Below, piece after piece: positions 15,644 through 24,264 of a stretch of 64,000 bases of DNA. Made by a program: the position numbers and the translations under genes. Source of the DNA: Candidatus Methanoplasma termitum (GTDB lineage: Archaea; Thermoplasmatota; Thermoplasmata; Methanomassiliicoccales; Methanomethylophilaceae); the NCBI RefSeq assembly GCF_000800805.1, contig NZ_CP010070.1, forward strand, positions 620,001-684,000, read 5' to 3'. How positions within the stretch are numbered: position 1 is the stretch's first letter; the number at the start of each line of letters is the position of its first letter. Below the pieces are notes generated by a model. That model was given only the letters and a program-made list of their open reading frames with translations, did not search any database and was not told where the DNA came from.

Positions 15644-16211
15644 CTTCGCCCGCCTCCATCATTTTCTTGTGATACTCGAGACCGTCTGCCAGCATCTCCC
15701 GGGTGAATATCTCTTCGGTCGCCACCACCGTTATGACCGTTCCATCAATGTATGTATGGCGGACCTTGATGCCCTCTGGCATGGTCCTCCAAACGGCCCC
15801 TATCATCTCTTTGAGATATCCTTCGCCTGATGCTATTATTATGTCCTCAATCTCGTTTGCAGATGCATTCTTCACGAATATGTCGAACCTGGTCTGTTGG
15901 TCGACGTTCTCTTTCCCATATTTTGCCCAGAGTTCCCGTTCAATATCCGGTGCATATCTTTCATCTGTTATGGTGATGAATATGCTGTCTCCTTCTGCCC
16001 TTATGTTCGCAACATCCGAGATGGTCTTGTTTGCGGGCTCGGTCTTGAGTCTTATCGAGAATATGAAAAATGGTATGCTTGGCTGCAAAATCAGCAGCGC
16101 CTTCTGAACATGGAATGCCTTTCCGACATCTGACATTATATCTTCAAAAAGGGTCCTGTATGAATCGTTCCCGAACACTTCCTCACTGATTATCTCGATG
16201 TTCATTCGCAC
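15636..16211 (-). CDS. mmp17: Methanogenesis marker protein 17
   Basis: 191 residues, the family length. Soluble alpha/beta protein without catalytic motifs I can name; conserved-looking segments include VFGNDSYRTLFEDIMSDVG, IFVKNASANEIEDIIIASGEG and WRTMPEGIKVRHTYIDGT. Marker 17 is a reported partner of marker 7 and McrC in the ATP-driven MCR activation complex. Three bases separate it from mmp15 upstream and it overlaps mmp7 downstream, so all are co-translated. Confidence 0.92.
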   Translation of the reverse strand: MRMNIEIISEEVFGNDSYRTLFEDIMSDVGKAFHVQKALLILQPSIPFFIFSIRLKTEPANKTISDVANIRAEGDSIFITITDERYAPDIERELWAKYGKENVDQQTRFDIFVKNASANEIEDIIIASGEGYLKEMIGAVWRTMPEGIKVRHTYIDGTVITVVATEEIFTREMLADGLEYHKKMMEAGEDV

Positions 16212-16214
16212 ACC

Positions 16215-17438
16215 TCAGAGGAATCCGGAACTCAGGAGAGCGCCGCCCACGGCACCTATGTATTGTGAATTCGGCGGCACGATCGTTTGTTCACCTACGA
16301 CCTCGCTCACTGCTTTCACCAGTCCGGTATTGAGCGACGTTCCGCCCACCTGTATAACGGGGTGGCGTATATCGATCTCCTGCAGCTGCTGCTCGTAAAC
16401 CTGCTCGGCTACTGAATGGCACGCAGCGGCCGCAACATCCTCGAACCGCTTTCCTTCTCCGAGCATAGTGACAAGCCCCTGTATCCCAAAGACGGAACAA
16501 TATGAATTCATCTTTGCTTTGCGCCAGTCTCCTTTCTCTGCCATTTTTCCAAGATCCTCTATCTTGACCTTCAGCCTGCTTGAGGTCATTTCCAGGAAAC
16601 GTCCGGATGCACCTGCGCAGATGCCTCCCATGGTAAAGTTATCCGGTATCCCGTCCCTGACGGTTATGGCCTTGTTGTCCATTCCTCCTATGTCAAGTAT
16701 GGTCGCCTCTCCTTTCTGCCTGTCCGCCAGCCATACCGCTCCTTTGGAGTTGACGGTTAGCTCCTCCTGTATAAGTTTCGCATTGAAATGCTTACCCAAC
16801 GTGAACCTTCCGTATCCTGTGACCCCCATTGCCTCGATCTGTTTCAGCTTGATGCCGGCCTCTTTCATTGCATTTTCGAGCACCTGTGTGGCGGACTGCA
16901 CCACATCGCCGGACGATGTCCAGTCCTTGCCGATGATCTTATTATCCTGCATGATGACCGCTTTCGTCGTACTTGATCCCGAGTCTATACCCGCAGTGAG
17001 ACCGGTCTGCCTCGCCCTTGCCAGAAGTTCTTTTCTGGAAACGATGGTGACCAATGCCTCCATCCTTGTGAGCAGTTGCGCGGCCTTGAGTCTCTCCGTA
17101 AAAGAGTATGTGACCACAGGCAGCCTGGTGTTCTCCTGTATGAACCTTCTCAGCTCATTCCTTACGAGCGCTGCCTCGGCACACCTGAAGCATGTTGAAA
17201 TGAAGACCGCATCGGCATCATATTTCTCATCTGCGAGCTGCACGGCCCTTGCGATCATGAGCTTCAGCTGGGGGGACTTTGGATTGAATCCGAATCTTTC
17301 CACTGCTGTTTTCACATCGGCATAGGATACATCCGGATAGACCATCTTTCCGCCGACGGATTGCGCCGCCTGTTCGATCTCGGACTGAACACTGCTGTAT
17401 TCCGCACCGCATGATAATTGCGCGATCTTTATCGTCAT
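16215..17438 (-). CDS. mmp15: Methanogenesis marker protein 15 (BadF/HgdC-type ATPase)
   Basis: 407 residues. A methanogen-specific N-terminal domain (about 1-145, with a CFRC motif at 83-86) precedes an acetate/sugar-kinase-fold ATPase of the 2-hydroxyacyl-CoA dehydratase activator type: phosphate-1 motif [11 protein letters not shown] (150-160), [16 protein letters not shown], and the Fe-S ligand segments [11 protein letters not shown] and SYCSVFG that bridge a [4Fe-4S] cluster in HgdC. By analogy it may couple ATP hydrolysis to low-potential electron transfer, which suits MCR activation; direct evidence is not known to me. The stop overlaps mmp17's region closely and the start overlaps mmp5 by 4 bases. 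Confidence 0.93.
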   Translation of the reverse strand: MTIKIAQLSCGAEYSSVQSEIEQAAQSVGGKMVYPDVSYADVKTAVERFGFNPKSPQLKLMIARAVQLADEKYDADAVFISTCFRCAEAALVRNELRRFIQENTRLPVVTYSFTERLKAAQLLTRMEALVTIVSRKELLARARQTGLTAGIDSGSSTTKAVIMQDNKIIGKDWTSSGDVVQSATQVLENAMKEAGIKLKQIEAMGVTGYGRFTLGKHFNAKLIQEELTVNSKGAVWLADRQKGEATILDIGGMDNKAITVRDGIPDNFTMGGICAGASGRFLEMTSSRLKVKIEDLGKMAEKGDWRKAKMNSYCSVFGIQGLVTMLGEGKRFEDVAAAACHSVAEQVYEQQLQEIDIRHPVIQVGGTSLNTGLVKAVSEVVGEQTIVPPNSQYIGAVGGALLSSGFL

Positions 17439-17869
17439 TTCTTTCCCTCCAGGAATCGTTTTATCTGACCTATCGTGGCGACCGCTTCCTTTTCATCAGC
17501 GGGATATGTTACTTCTATCGCCGGGATCTTGCGCCTATGGATCAGATGTCTTACCATCTCATTCGAGCGCTCGCATCCGACACATCCGAAATTGAAGGGC
17601 GGATCCAACATTATTATCGCCGCGTCGGCCTGCTCTATGAGCGGCCCCCACAGTGCCAGTCTCCCCCTTATCCCGGAAGGGACCTCGACACCTGCATACT
17701 TCAGACCTGTGACCACATCATCCAACGTAACATTCATTGGAGGCATATCGATCTCGGCTTTGTCTATTCTTTCTTGGAGTGGCATCATCACACCCAGCGG
17801 TTCATGACCGAATCTCTCTACGAGGTCGAACAGGATCAGGCTGTTCGGCGGACTTATGAATACTTTCAT
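17435..17869 (-). CDS. mmp5: Methanogenesis marker protein 5
   Basis: 144 residues, the family's usual size. Contains [26 protein letters not shown]-type N-terminus, [35 protein letters not shown], with a CVGC motif that could bind a metal or cluster, and an IPAIEVTYP strand. Function unknown; its co-occurrence with MCR is the basis of the name. It overlaps both neighbours by 4 bases (ATGA junctions), giving tight translational coupling. Confidence 0.92.
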   Translation of the reverse strand: MKVFISPPNSLILFDLVERFGHEPLGVMMPLQERIDKAEIDMPPMNVTLDDVVTGLKYAGVEVPSGIRGRLALWGPLIEQADAAIIMLDPPFNFGCVGCERSNEMVRHLIHRRKIPAIEVTYPADEKEAVATIGQIKRFLEGKK

Positions 17870-18288
17870 CGGTTTGCCTCACATATCTTTTTGAATTTTT
17901 CAACAGGGAGTTTTTCCTTTTTTTTGGGGATATCGAATTTCTCCCCTCTCTCGCATGCGAGAAGGCCGTGTTTGACCAGATACAGTCCTTCCCATTCAGC
18001 TTCCAGCTGAGCGAATCCGGGTCTGGTGCCGTGATGTGCACGGCACCTTCTCATATCCCCTGCGGGATACGCCCTTGTTTTTGAATAAATGTCAAAGGGG
18101 TGTTTCTCTCTTATCTCGGCAAGGACCTCGCGGACATTTTTCCTCGGCCCTTCTACCACGGACCCGTAGCACGTTTCCTTAGCGGTCACTCCTTTCCCCA
18201 TCGCATGCACCTCCCTGACCAGCTGATCGGGTGTGATCATGGAATCAGGAGATATCATGAATAGCCTGGTCTCTCTTTCCTCGCTCAT
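17866..18288 (-). CDS. mmp6: Methanogenesis marker protein 6
   Basis: 140 residues. Family features: FMISPDSMITPDQLVREVHAMG, KETCYGSVVEGP, DIYSKTRAYPAGDMRRCRAHHGTRPGFAQLEAEW. The conserved Cys/His-rich RRCRAHHG segment might bind a metal. Biochemical role unknown; genes for markers 3, 5 and 6 are typically neighbours, as here. Four-base overlaps with mmp3 and mmp5. Confidence 0.92.
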   Translation of the reverse strand: MSEERETRLFMISPDSMITPDQLVREVHAMGKGVTAKETCYGSVVEGPRKNVREVLAEIREKHPFDIYSKTRAYPAGDMRRCRAHHGTRPGFAQLEAEWEGLYLVKHGLLACERGEKFDIPKKKEKLPVEKFKKICEANR

Positions 18289-19799
18289 TTTCTCTCCTCT
18301 GTAATATAAATCGTTTGTTCTTCTTCTACATCGCCGAGCCTCTTTAGGTCGTCGATGAACTTACCGATAATGTTCGTCCCATACGGCTCTTCTCCGGTGG
18401 GACCGTATTGTTTGCTGTCCTCAAGCCTTATACCGATAAGACCGTGGTGCGGTCTGGATTGGTTTGTTATGCCGATATCGCCTTTTTTGCACGTCTTGAA
18501 CGGCTTCTCTTGGGGATACAGGTTCTTCGATCTGTCCTCATCCCCGTAGAATGTTATCATCGGCATGCCGGGGAATGCGAACTGTGTTTTCAACGAACCT
18601 ATCGGTTTGTGGCTCAGGCCGGTCATCTTTTTGAAGTAGTGTACATCCGCCGCATTCGTTCCGTCAAGCTGTATCTTAAAGACCTTCCCATTCGGAACGC
18701 CCAGCGTTTCTATTTCGTTGCTGGCGATAGCCTTCAGCGTCATTTCCGGTGATTGTTCGACTATTATCGCTTCGTCTGCCACGTCGCCGACCCTTTTCTG
18801 CTTCAATCCGAGTTTTGATAGGAATTTCTCCCCGTCTGATTGGGTCATTCCGACTGACATTATCCTTGCCGGTTCGGTCACAAGGGTTATCTTCTCGCCT
18901 TTTTTCGCTTGTGATACTATGCCGAATCCTCTTTCCACCGTTCCCGCGCTGTTGTGTGCAGGACTGGTCTGCCTTCTTTCTTTGTATATAAGGATGCGAC
19001 CTGCACCTAACCCGGTGTTCCTGACGGCGACGCTTCCGGCATCTCTTGTCTGGCTGTACTCGACTGGCATTTCCACATCGAGTTCCTCGCTGCAGCCAAC
19101 GGCTGTGCCCATGGACTCGGTTATACTCAAATGGCCTTTTGCTCCCGATATCAATATCTGTTCGGCTGCCGCAGGTGACCTCTCGTCCAATCTTATAAAC
19201 ATGTTCGTATCGATGGAATATCCTTCATCCAGCTTGTATCCGAGATCCTTGGTCACGATGATCGTTTTATTACTGGATTCTGAGACAACGGGCCTGACAT
19301 CGAGAAGTTTGTCACCTTCGGCTGAGAGATCCAAGATGTGCCTTCCGAGAGTTATCCTTCCTATTTTCCCGATGCTCGCACCGTATGATCTGGTGTGCTC
19401 TTTCTTTGCTATCATGATATATGTGGAGTGGTTATCGAAACCGCCCAGTGTGAAGAAACAGTCATATTTGCTGTAGTGCCTGTTTTCCCTGTCGATGGGG
19501 ATGTCCGTCTTGAACGATCCGAATGCTATTATCTCCTTCGTCAGCCATCTGGCCGTAGAGCCTTTTACCGACTCTGTTATCGATCTGAACAGCTTTGCGC
19601 CGTCGGAATCCTCAAGCCGCAGCACCATCGTACCGTTAGAAGTGACAAGTTCGAATTCGTTCGTTTCCCCGATAAGCTTCTCGGTTGAAAGATGGATTGA
19701 AATCAGCGACCCCGGCTCATATATCTCGCCTTTTACAGCTTCCTTCAGGGTTGCGCCTTTTGCAACCTCTTTCTCTTTTCCGTTGACGGTGATCCTCAT
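18285..19799 (-). CDS. mmp3: Methanogenesis marker protein 3 (UPF0288)
   Basis: 504 residues. An N-terminal ubiquitin-like/ThiS-like domain (MRITVNGKEKEVAKGATLKEA) is followed by beta-rich domains, including the GAKGHLSITESMGTAVGCSEEL and GIVSQAKKGEKITLVTEPARIMSVGMTQSDGE regions typical of the family, and a C-terminal part with SRPHHGLIGIRLED and FGPTGE-like (YGPTGEEPYGTN) motifs. Marker 3 has been reported as a component of the McrC/A2 activation complex. One base separates it from mcrC. Confidence 0.93.
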   Translation of the reverse strand: MRITVNGKEKEVAKGATLKEAVKGEIYEPGSLISIHLSTEKLIGETNEFELVTSNGTMVLRLEDSDGAKLFRSITESVKGSTARWLTKEIIAFGSFKTDIPIDRENRHYSKYDCFFTLGGFDNHSTYIMIAKKEHTRSYGASIGKIGRITLGRHILDLSAEGDKLLDVRPVVSESSNKTIIVTKDLGYKLDEGYSIDTNMFIRLDERSPAAAEQILISGAKGHLSITESMGTAVGCSEELDVEMPVEYSQTRDAGSVAVRNTGLGAGRILIYKERRQTSPAHNSAGTVERGFGIVSQAKKGEKITLVTEPARIMSVGMTQSDGEKFLSKLGLKQKRVGDVADEAIIVEQSPEMTLKAIASNEIETLGVPNGKVFKIQLDGTNAADVHYFKKMTGLSHKPIGSLKTQFAFPGMPMITFYGDEDRSKNLYPQEKPFKTCKKGDIGITNQSRPHHGLIGIRLEDSKQYGPTGEEPYGTNIIGKFIDDLKRLGDVEEEQTIYITEERK

Positions 19800-19800
19800 C

Positions 19801-20421
19801 TCAGTCGCCTCCGCGCGGCGGCAGGACCTGCTGCACCTTCGAAACTATCTCATCCAGTTTATCCTGCGGTGCGGTAACTCCTCTTATCACTCCGGTGATG
19901 ATCTCTTTTATCTCGCCGCGTGTGTTGATGTCCTCGTCGGCCGGCATTACTCTCACGGTCTTAACGCCGATCGCCGCAAAGTCCTCAAAATCCACCGGTG
20001 CCTGAGCTACCACTATTGCTGGAATGTCAACATTTCTCAATATGAGTCTGGCTTTGTAGATTATATGCTGCCTGACGTTCCCGAGGTGGATTATGGCGAC
20101 CTTGTACTGCTGTATCCTTTCGACCTCTATCGGATCCAGCCCGAAATATGTGGATGTGGTCATGTCCGGCGCGTCTGAAGGCACCCCTGACCCGGCGTTC
20201 ACAACAAGCACGCTGGTATCGATCCCTTCTTCTCTCAAAGCATATGTTATCTCGCAGACCGGTTTCGTTATATGTCTTCTTCCCGGGCCCATTGCGATGA
20301 CTATGACGTCCATACCGCTCTCTGATATTGTTGCTCTCGCGGCGAGCCCTCCGCCCACTCCCATTCCCATTGATTCTCTGCATTCCACAAAGCTCAGGTG
20401 TCTGCCGATCTGCTTTTTCAT
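19801..20421 (-). CDS. mcrC: MCR operon protein C
   Basis: 206 residues. McrC signature elements are visible: [66 protein letters not shown], and a C-terminal helical tail. In many methanogens mcrC lies inside mcrBDCGA; here, as in several lineages, it is located with the activation factors instead. It is an organising subunit of the MCR activation complex. Marker 7 in this operon shares the GPxxGRHHMPHPICDIAENLR type of motif ([19 protein letters not shown] here), so the two proteins look homologous. Confidence 0.95.
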   Translation of the reverse strand: MKKQIGRHLSFVECRESMGMGVGGGLAARATISESGMDVIVIAMGPGRRHITKPVCEITYALREEGIDTSVLVVNAGSGVPSDAPDMTTSTYFGLDPIEVERIQQYKVAIIHLGNVRQHIIYKARLILRNVDIPAIVVAQAPVDFEDFAAIGVKTVRVMPADEDINTRGEIKEIITGVIRGVTAPQDKLDEIVSKVQQVLPPRGGD

Positions 20422-20430
20422 CGCACGGCC

Positions 20431-22014
20431 TCACTCCAACTTATTGAATTCAGAAATTATCTTTTCCGGCGTCCCGACATCCAATACCTTACCGTTTGCC
20501 ATGAATGCCGCGCGGTCGCAGCAGTTAAGGATGAAGTCCATATCATGGCTTACAACAATGAATGTTTCGTCGAGGTCGTCCCTTGCTTTGAGGACGGATT
20601 TTGCTATTATCACCTTAGTTATAGGATCCATTGTTCCGGTGGGTTCGTCGAGGATTATTATCTTCGGTTCTTTGATAAGCACCTGTGCGAAAGCGATCCT
20701 CTGACATTCTCCCACACTCAGAGAATCGGGATATGAATAGAGCGTCTTCTCTATGTCGTTCTTCGGGAATCCTACGCTGAGGAGTACCTGTATGGCTTTC
20801 ATTTTTGCAAGTTCGGCGGGCATCTTCATCCCTATCGATGTGGAGAGGTTCTGAAGAACTGTGTCGAAAGGATACAGCGAATACTCTTGGTGAAGGAATC
20901 CGATATACGGGGTCGCCCTCCCTTTGCCGGAGAACCCCTCCTCAGACATGTTCACCCAATCCTCGCCGATCCTTATCATCACTTTGCCTGATGTGACCGG
21001 CGTCATTCCCGCTATCATCCTGGATGTTGTCGTCTTTCCTGCGCCGGACAGCCCCACCATGGCAAAGACCTCTCTTTCTTTTATTTCAAGTGTCACGCCG
21101 TCGACTGCCTTCACCACTCCCCTTGAAACGGAGAAATAATGTTTTCTCGCATCTTCGAGCATTATCAGCGGCTTTCCGGCCTCCTTGCCCGCCTCTTTCT
21201 CGAAGTGGTAGTCTGCCATGAATTTTTCTGTTACCTCTTTGGGGTCGCCCTCCATAACAACATTGCCTGCGTCCAGCCATACCGCATAGTCGGACATCTC
21301 CTCCACGGCCTCAGGCCAGTGTGAGGCAAGGATCATGCAGATCTTGTGCTCTCTCACATACTCGACAAGTCTTTTGTGAATGAGTGCGGATGTGTGCGGG
21401 TCCAACGTTCCCGTAGGCTCGTCCGCAAGGAAGAACAGCGGCTCTTTTGCAAGCTGTCTCGCCATCACGACCCGCTGCTTTTCCCCTCCGGACAGATCCC
21501 TTGCGATGTGTGTTGCACGGTGTGTCATATTAACAAACTCCAGAACGCTGACGGCTTTATCGACGCGTTTTGGATCGTTCGGGTCGAGGACCTCTAGGAT
21601 ATTCTCAATGACGGATTTGTCTCCGAAAAGTGCGAATGTCCTCTGTATCATTATTGCGATCCGTCCCTTCAGCTCTTGCCTTACGGGGTCGTACTCTTTC
21701 AGGCCCCAGTAGTCAATATCCTCTTTTTTTGATTCAGCACCGCATTTTGAGCATTTGACGCCCGGAAACGGGAGATCCATATTGCCGCATTTGGGACAGC
21801 GGTTCACATGGTAGATCAAACGACCGGAGTCCGGGCCGTAGCCCTCACTGCCTCTTATCATATGGATAAGAACACTCTTCCCGGCAGCACTCTTACCGAT
21901 CAATCCCAATGTTTTTCCTGTTGAAATCTTTGCACTAACATTTTTCAGGACCACTCTTCCGTTAAAAGATTTGGTCACATTCTCTATGGTCAGAAGATCG
22001 ACCGGCTCGTCCAT
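20431..22014 (-). CDS. atwA: MCR activation component A2, double ABC ATPase
   Basis: 527 residues from ATG 22014; the frame extends upstream to 22122 but that part lies before the promoter. Twin ABC cassettes: Walker A GKSAAGKS (40-47) and [11 protein letters not shown], signatures LSGGEKQR and LSVGECQR, Walker [11 protein letters not shown] and [11 protein letters not shown] zinc ribbon (Cys73, Cys76, Cys88, Cys91) is inserted in the first cassette, a hallmark of component A2. No membrane partner: A2 is a soluble ATPase that drives reductive activation of F430 in MCR. First gene of the nine-gene operon; a TATA box 24 bases upstream implies a leaderless or near-leaderless transcript. Confidence 0.95.
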   Translation of the reverse strand: MDEPVDLLTIENVTKSFNGRVVLKNVSAKISTGKTLGLIGKSAAGKSVLIHMIRGSEGYGPDSGRLIYHVNRCPKCGNMDLPFPGVKCSKCGAESKKEDIDYWGLKEYDPVRQELKGRIAIMIQRTFALFGDKSVIENILEVLDPNDPKRVDKAVSVLEFVNMTHRATHIARDLSGGEKQRVVMARQLAKEPLFFLADEPTGTLDPHTSALIHKRLVEYVREHKICMILASHWPEAVEEMSDYAVWLDAGNVVMEGDPKEVTEKFMADYHFEKEAGKEAGKPLIMLEDARKHYFSVSRGVVKAVDGVTLEIKEREVFAMVGLSGAGKTTTSRMIAGMTPVTSGKVMIRIGEDWVNMSEEGFSGKGRATPYIGFLHQEYSLYPFDTVLQNLSTSIGMKMPAELAKMKAIQVLLSVGFPKNDIEKTLYSYPDSLSVGECQRIAFAQVLIKEPKIIILDEPTGTMDPITKVIIAKSVLKARDDLDETFIVVSHDMDFILNCCDRAAFMANGKVLDVGTPEKIISEFNKLE

Positions 22015-22037
22015 GAGTATGCAAAGTATCCAACAGA

Positions 22038-22048
22038 TATAAAATATA
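22038..22048 (-). promoter_or_regulatory. TATA box of the MCR-activation operon
   Basis: TATATTTTATA on the minus strand, centred about 29 bases before the atwA ATG at 22014. The 22049-22215 stretch between it and the divergent promoter shows no further gene. Confidence 0.6.
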
Positions 22049-22307
22049 GGAACAAACAAAATATCGCATACCCGAATATTGATGGCTTTTCGGAGACTTT
22101 GAACAAAATTGGCCCTTAACACCGCTGATCCCGATGCATGGATCCGGAAACTATGCCTTCAAAAATCAGATGAAAAATTGTGCCGCGGATGACGGCTGTG
22201 TGTTACGAGATCGAGTGTTATTATAAGCGACGGCGGACGGATCTCCGATGAAAAATGCTCTTCTGTGTTGCGTTACCTTTTTTAGATTGGATGCCCTATA
22301 TATCCAC

Positions 22308-23267
22308 ATGGCATACCGAAAAACCTCCCATCTTGGCGGGCCGGTACCGAAGTTCGGAGACTATCACGTTTGGAAGACACTCTATTGTATTGCCAAATAC
22401 AGTCCTCTGGGCAGGAAGAGTTTGGCTGCGCATCTGAAGATAGGGGAAGGAAGCACGAGGACGATCCTGAACATGCTCCAGGATGACGGCGTCGTTGCTA
22501 TCAACAAGAACGGCGTCATCTTGACAAAAGCAGGCTTGGACATCTGGAAGACCGTAAAGATGGACCTGCATGCCGTCCGCATTCCGGAACTGACCATCGG
22601 CAAATGCGACTGTGCCGTGAGAGTCCCGGGGATGGCGGGGAATATCAAATTCGGATGTGAAGAGAGAGATGTCGCAATAAAGAACGGGGCGATGGGCGCT
22701 ACCACGCTGATCTGCTCCAACAATATGTTGATCTTCCCGGGTTCATACTATCCTGTCGACCAAAAAATAGAGAACAGACTCAGAGACCATCTGGATATTA
22801 TGGACGGAGATGCTGTCATCATCGGTACGGCATCCGATGACGACCGTGCGGAATTAGGTGCGGTCACCGCCGCCCTTGAGACTATGGGCGGGTTAAGAAT
22901 AAGACGCGAACTTGACGATTTGCTCACATATAGGAGTACCGGGAGCGAATTGCTTTCGCTTGCCTTTGCGATACATGATCTCGTCGGAGGTCTGCCGGTG
23001 TGTGCGAAGAGCAGGGATAATCTCGGAATAAGGATAGAAGAAGGCAAGGTCATAGACAATGCTTACACAGGCGCCGTACTTGAAGAAGTAATTAATGCAG
23101 GTACGACAGTACGGAAGACTGCAATGTCGGGGCCGTACAAAGGAATAAGAGTTATCGTAACACCCATAGAGCTTGACAACAAGGTCATTGCCGCCATCGG
23201 CGTTGTCGATATCAGAAGTATGGCCGGTGTAAACAATTTGATCAGACTAAAGAGTGATGATGAATGA
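22308..23267 (+). CDS. DUF4443-DUF2111 fusion protein, methanogen-conserved regulator-like
   Basis: 319 residues from ATG 22308 (an in-frame ATG at 22248 would add 20). N-terminal winged helix of the DUF4443 type: KFGDYHVWKTLYCIAKYSPLGRKSLAAHLKIGEGSTRTILNMLQDDGVV. The C-terminal part matches DUF2111: LAFAIHDLVGGLPVCAKSRDNLGIRIEEGKVIDNAYTGAVLEEVINAGTTVR...GVRV-like, ending in VIAAIGVVDI. DUF2111 is confined to methanogens, usually as a stand-alone protein, so a DNA-binding sensor of some methanogenesis signal is plausible. Divergent from the MCR-activation operon; a TATA-like TTATTATAAG sits at 22215-22224. No Shine-Dalgarno precedes 22308, so 22248 as a leaderless start remains possible. Confidence 0.8.
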   Translation: MAYRKTSHLGGPVPKFGDYHVWKTLYCIAKYSPLGRKSLAAHLKIGEGSTRTILNMLQDDGVVAINKNGVILTKAGLDIWKTVKMDLHAVRIPELTIGKCDCAVRVPGMAGNIKFGCEERDVAIKNGAMGATTLICSNNMLIFPGSYYPVDQKIENRLRDHLDIMDGDAVIIGTASDDDRAELGAVTAALETMGGLRIRRELDDLLTYRSTGSELLSLAFAIHDLVGGLPVCAKSRDNLGIRIEEGKVIDNAYTGAVLEEVINAGTTVRKTAMSGPYKGIRVIVTPIELDNKVIAAIGVVDIRSMAGVNNLIRLKSDDE

Positions 23268-23587
23268 GCAATGAATGTAAAGTAACCGTAGATGCTGGCG
23301 TATGCAAAATGAAGACTGTCGTAGTAGCGAAAGCGAACCCCGACACAGGCATGATCGATCTGGTGATAGAAAGTGACTGCCCCCATGTTCTCAAGATGTC
23401 CTGGTCCTTGCAGCCCATCTGTCCGTATACTGAGGTGGAAGCGGCGATGAACCAGACCGAGGTCTATAAAATGGCCAGCGAGGCCTTGCCGCACGCAGCT
23501 TGCCCCGTCCCATGCGGAATGATCAAAGCTGTAGAGGTCGCGGGAGACCTCGGGCTCAAAAGGGATGTTGTGATCAAGGTCGAATAA
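23264..23587 (+). CDS. DUF6951 family protein, methanogen-conserved
   Basis: 107 residues, overlapping the preceding gene by 4 bases (ATGA). N-terminal VDAGVCKMKTVVVAKA, a central VIESDCPHVLKMSWSL and the C-terminal LPHAACPVPCGMIKAVEVAGDLGLKRDVVIK match a small family of methanogens and some anaerobic bacteria. The cysteines Cys14, Cys44, Cys82 and Cys86 are suggestive of cluster or metal binding. Function unknown; linkage to MCR maturation genes on both sides is the only clue. A terminator hairpin follows. Confidence 0.8.
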   Translation: MSNECKVTVDAGVCKMKTVVVAKANPDTGMIDLVIESDCPHVLKMSWSLQPICPYTEVEAAMNQTEVYKMASEALPHAACPVPCGMIKAVEVAGDLGLKRDVVIKVE

Positions 23588-23594
23588 AAATACA

Positions 23595-23627
23595 GTCATA
23601 GGAGCTGAAATGCTCCTGACACCTTTT
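23595..23627 (+). terminator. Hairpin terminator after the DUF6951 gene
   Basis: AGGAGC (23600-23605) pairs with GCTCCT (23612-23617), extended by GTC/GAC, followed by CACCTTTTTCT. Confidence 0.65.
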
Positions 23628-23669
23628 TCTACAGTTAACTGTTTATAATCATCCTTCCATTTTACATTC

Positions 23670-24218
23670 ATGAGCAAAAAGTCCCCCAGCAAACCTCTGG
23701 AGATAATAAAAGGTATGAAAGGTGTTGTGAACGCATTCTATCTTGACAAGACGGTCCTCGACCAGATGAGAGCTGAAGAGGGTAAGGTAAAGGCCATGGG
23801 CGACATTGCCGTCCTCAATCAGGGGTTCAACGATGCCCTCGAAAAGGATCATGTGATCGCGATCATCAAGGATCCGCGTTTCAGACCTCCGCCGGAACCC
23901 ACCGTCATCCTGGTTGCCAACACGGGAGAGATAATGGGGCTCGAAGTTTTTCCGTTCACCGCAAAGGAGTACCTTAACAGAGAGGATGTGGTCTGGCTTT
24001 CGGATGCTTTTGTCCTGTTCCCAAATGTGAAAGGCAAAGGAGGAGAGAGATTCATCATGCCGCCGGTATCATTCCCGGAGCTCAACGAGAGCAATGGATG
24101 CAGCGGTGTTGTTTCTTGCAGCCCCGCACCGACGTGCGACCTCATTATGAGAAAATATTACGACCTTAAAGACGACCCCAAGCTTGCGAGCGTGCTTGTG
24201 GGATTCAACGACCTGTGA
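23670..24218 (+). CDS. Conserved protein of unknown function, paralogue of the gene at 487
   Basis: 182 residues, soluble. The same family as 487-1035: shared VWLSDAFVLFPN block, TCDLIMRKYYDLKDDPKLASVLVGFNDL at the C-terminus against TDIMLRKHFG...ASAIMAFNIL. The N-terminal half contains PRFRPPPEPTVILVANTGEIMGLEVFP, where the paralogue has a Cys-rich segment instead. Between the DUF6951 gene and ycaO, in a region otherwise composed of methanogen-specific genes. I do not recognise a named domain. Confidence 0.75.
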   Translation: MSKKSPSKPLEIIKGMKGVVNAFYLDKTVLDQMRAEEGKVKAMGDIAVLNQGFNDALEKDHVIAIIKDPRFRPPPEPTVILVANTGEIMGLEVFPFTAKEYLNREDVVWLSDAFVLFPNVKGKGGERFIMPPVSFPELNESNGCSGVVSCSPAPTCDLIMRKYYDLKDDPKLASVLVGFNDL

Positions 24219-24264
24219 TATTCGAAATTAAAATATATCATATTGAATACATCCAGACACACCC

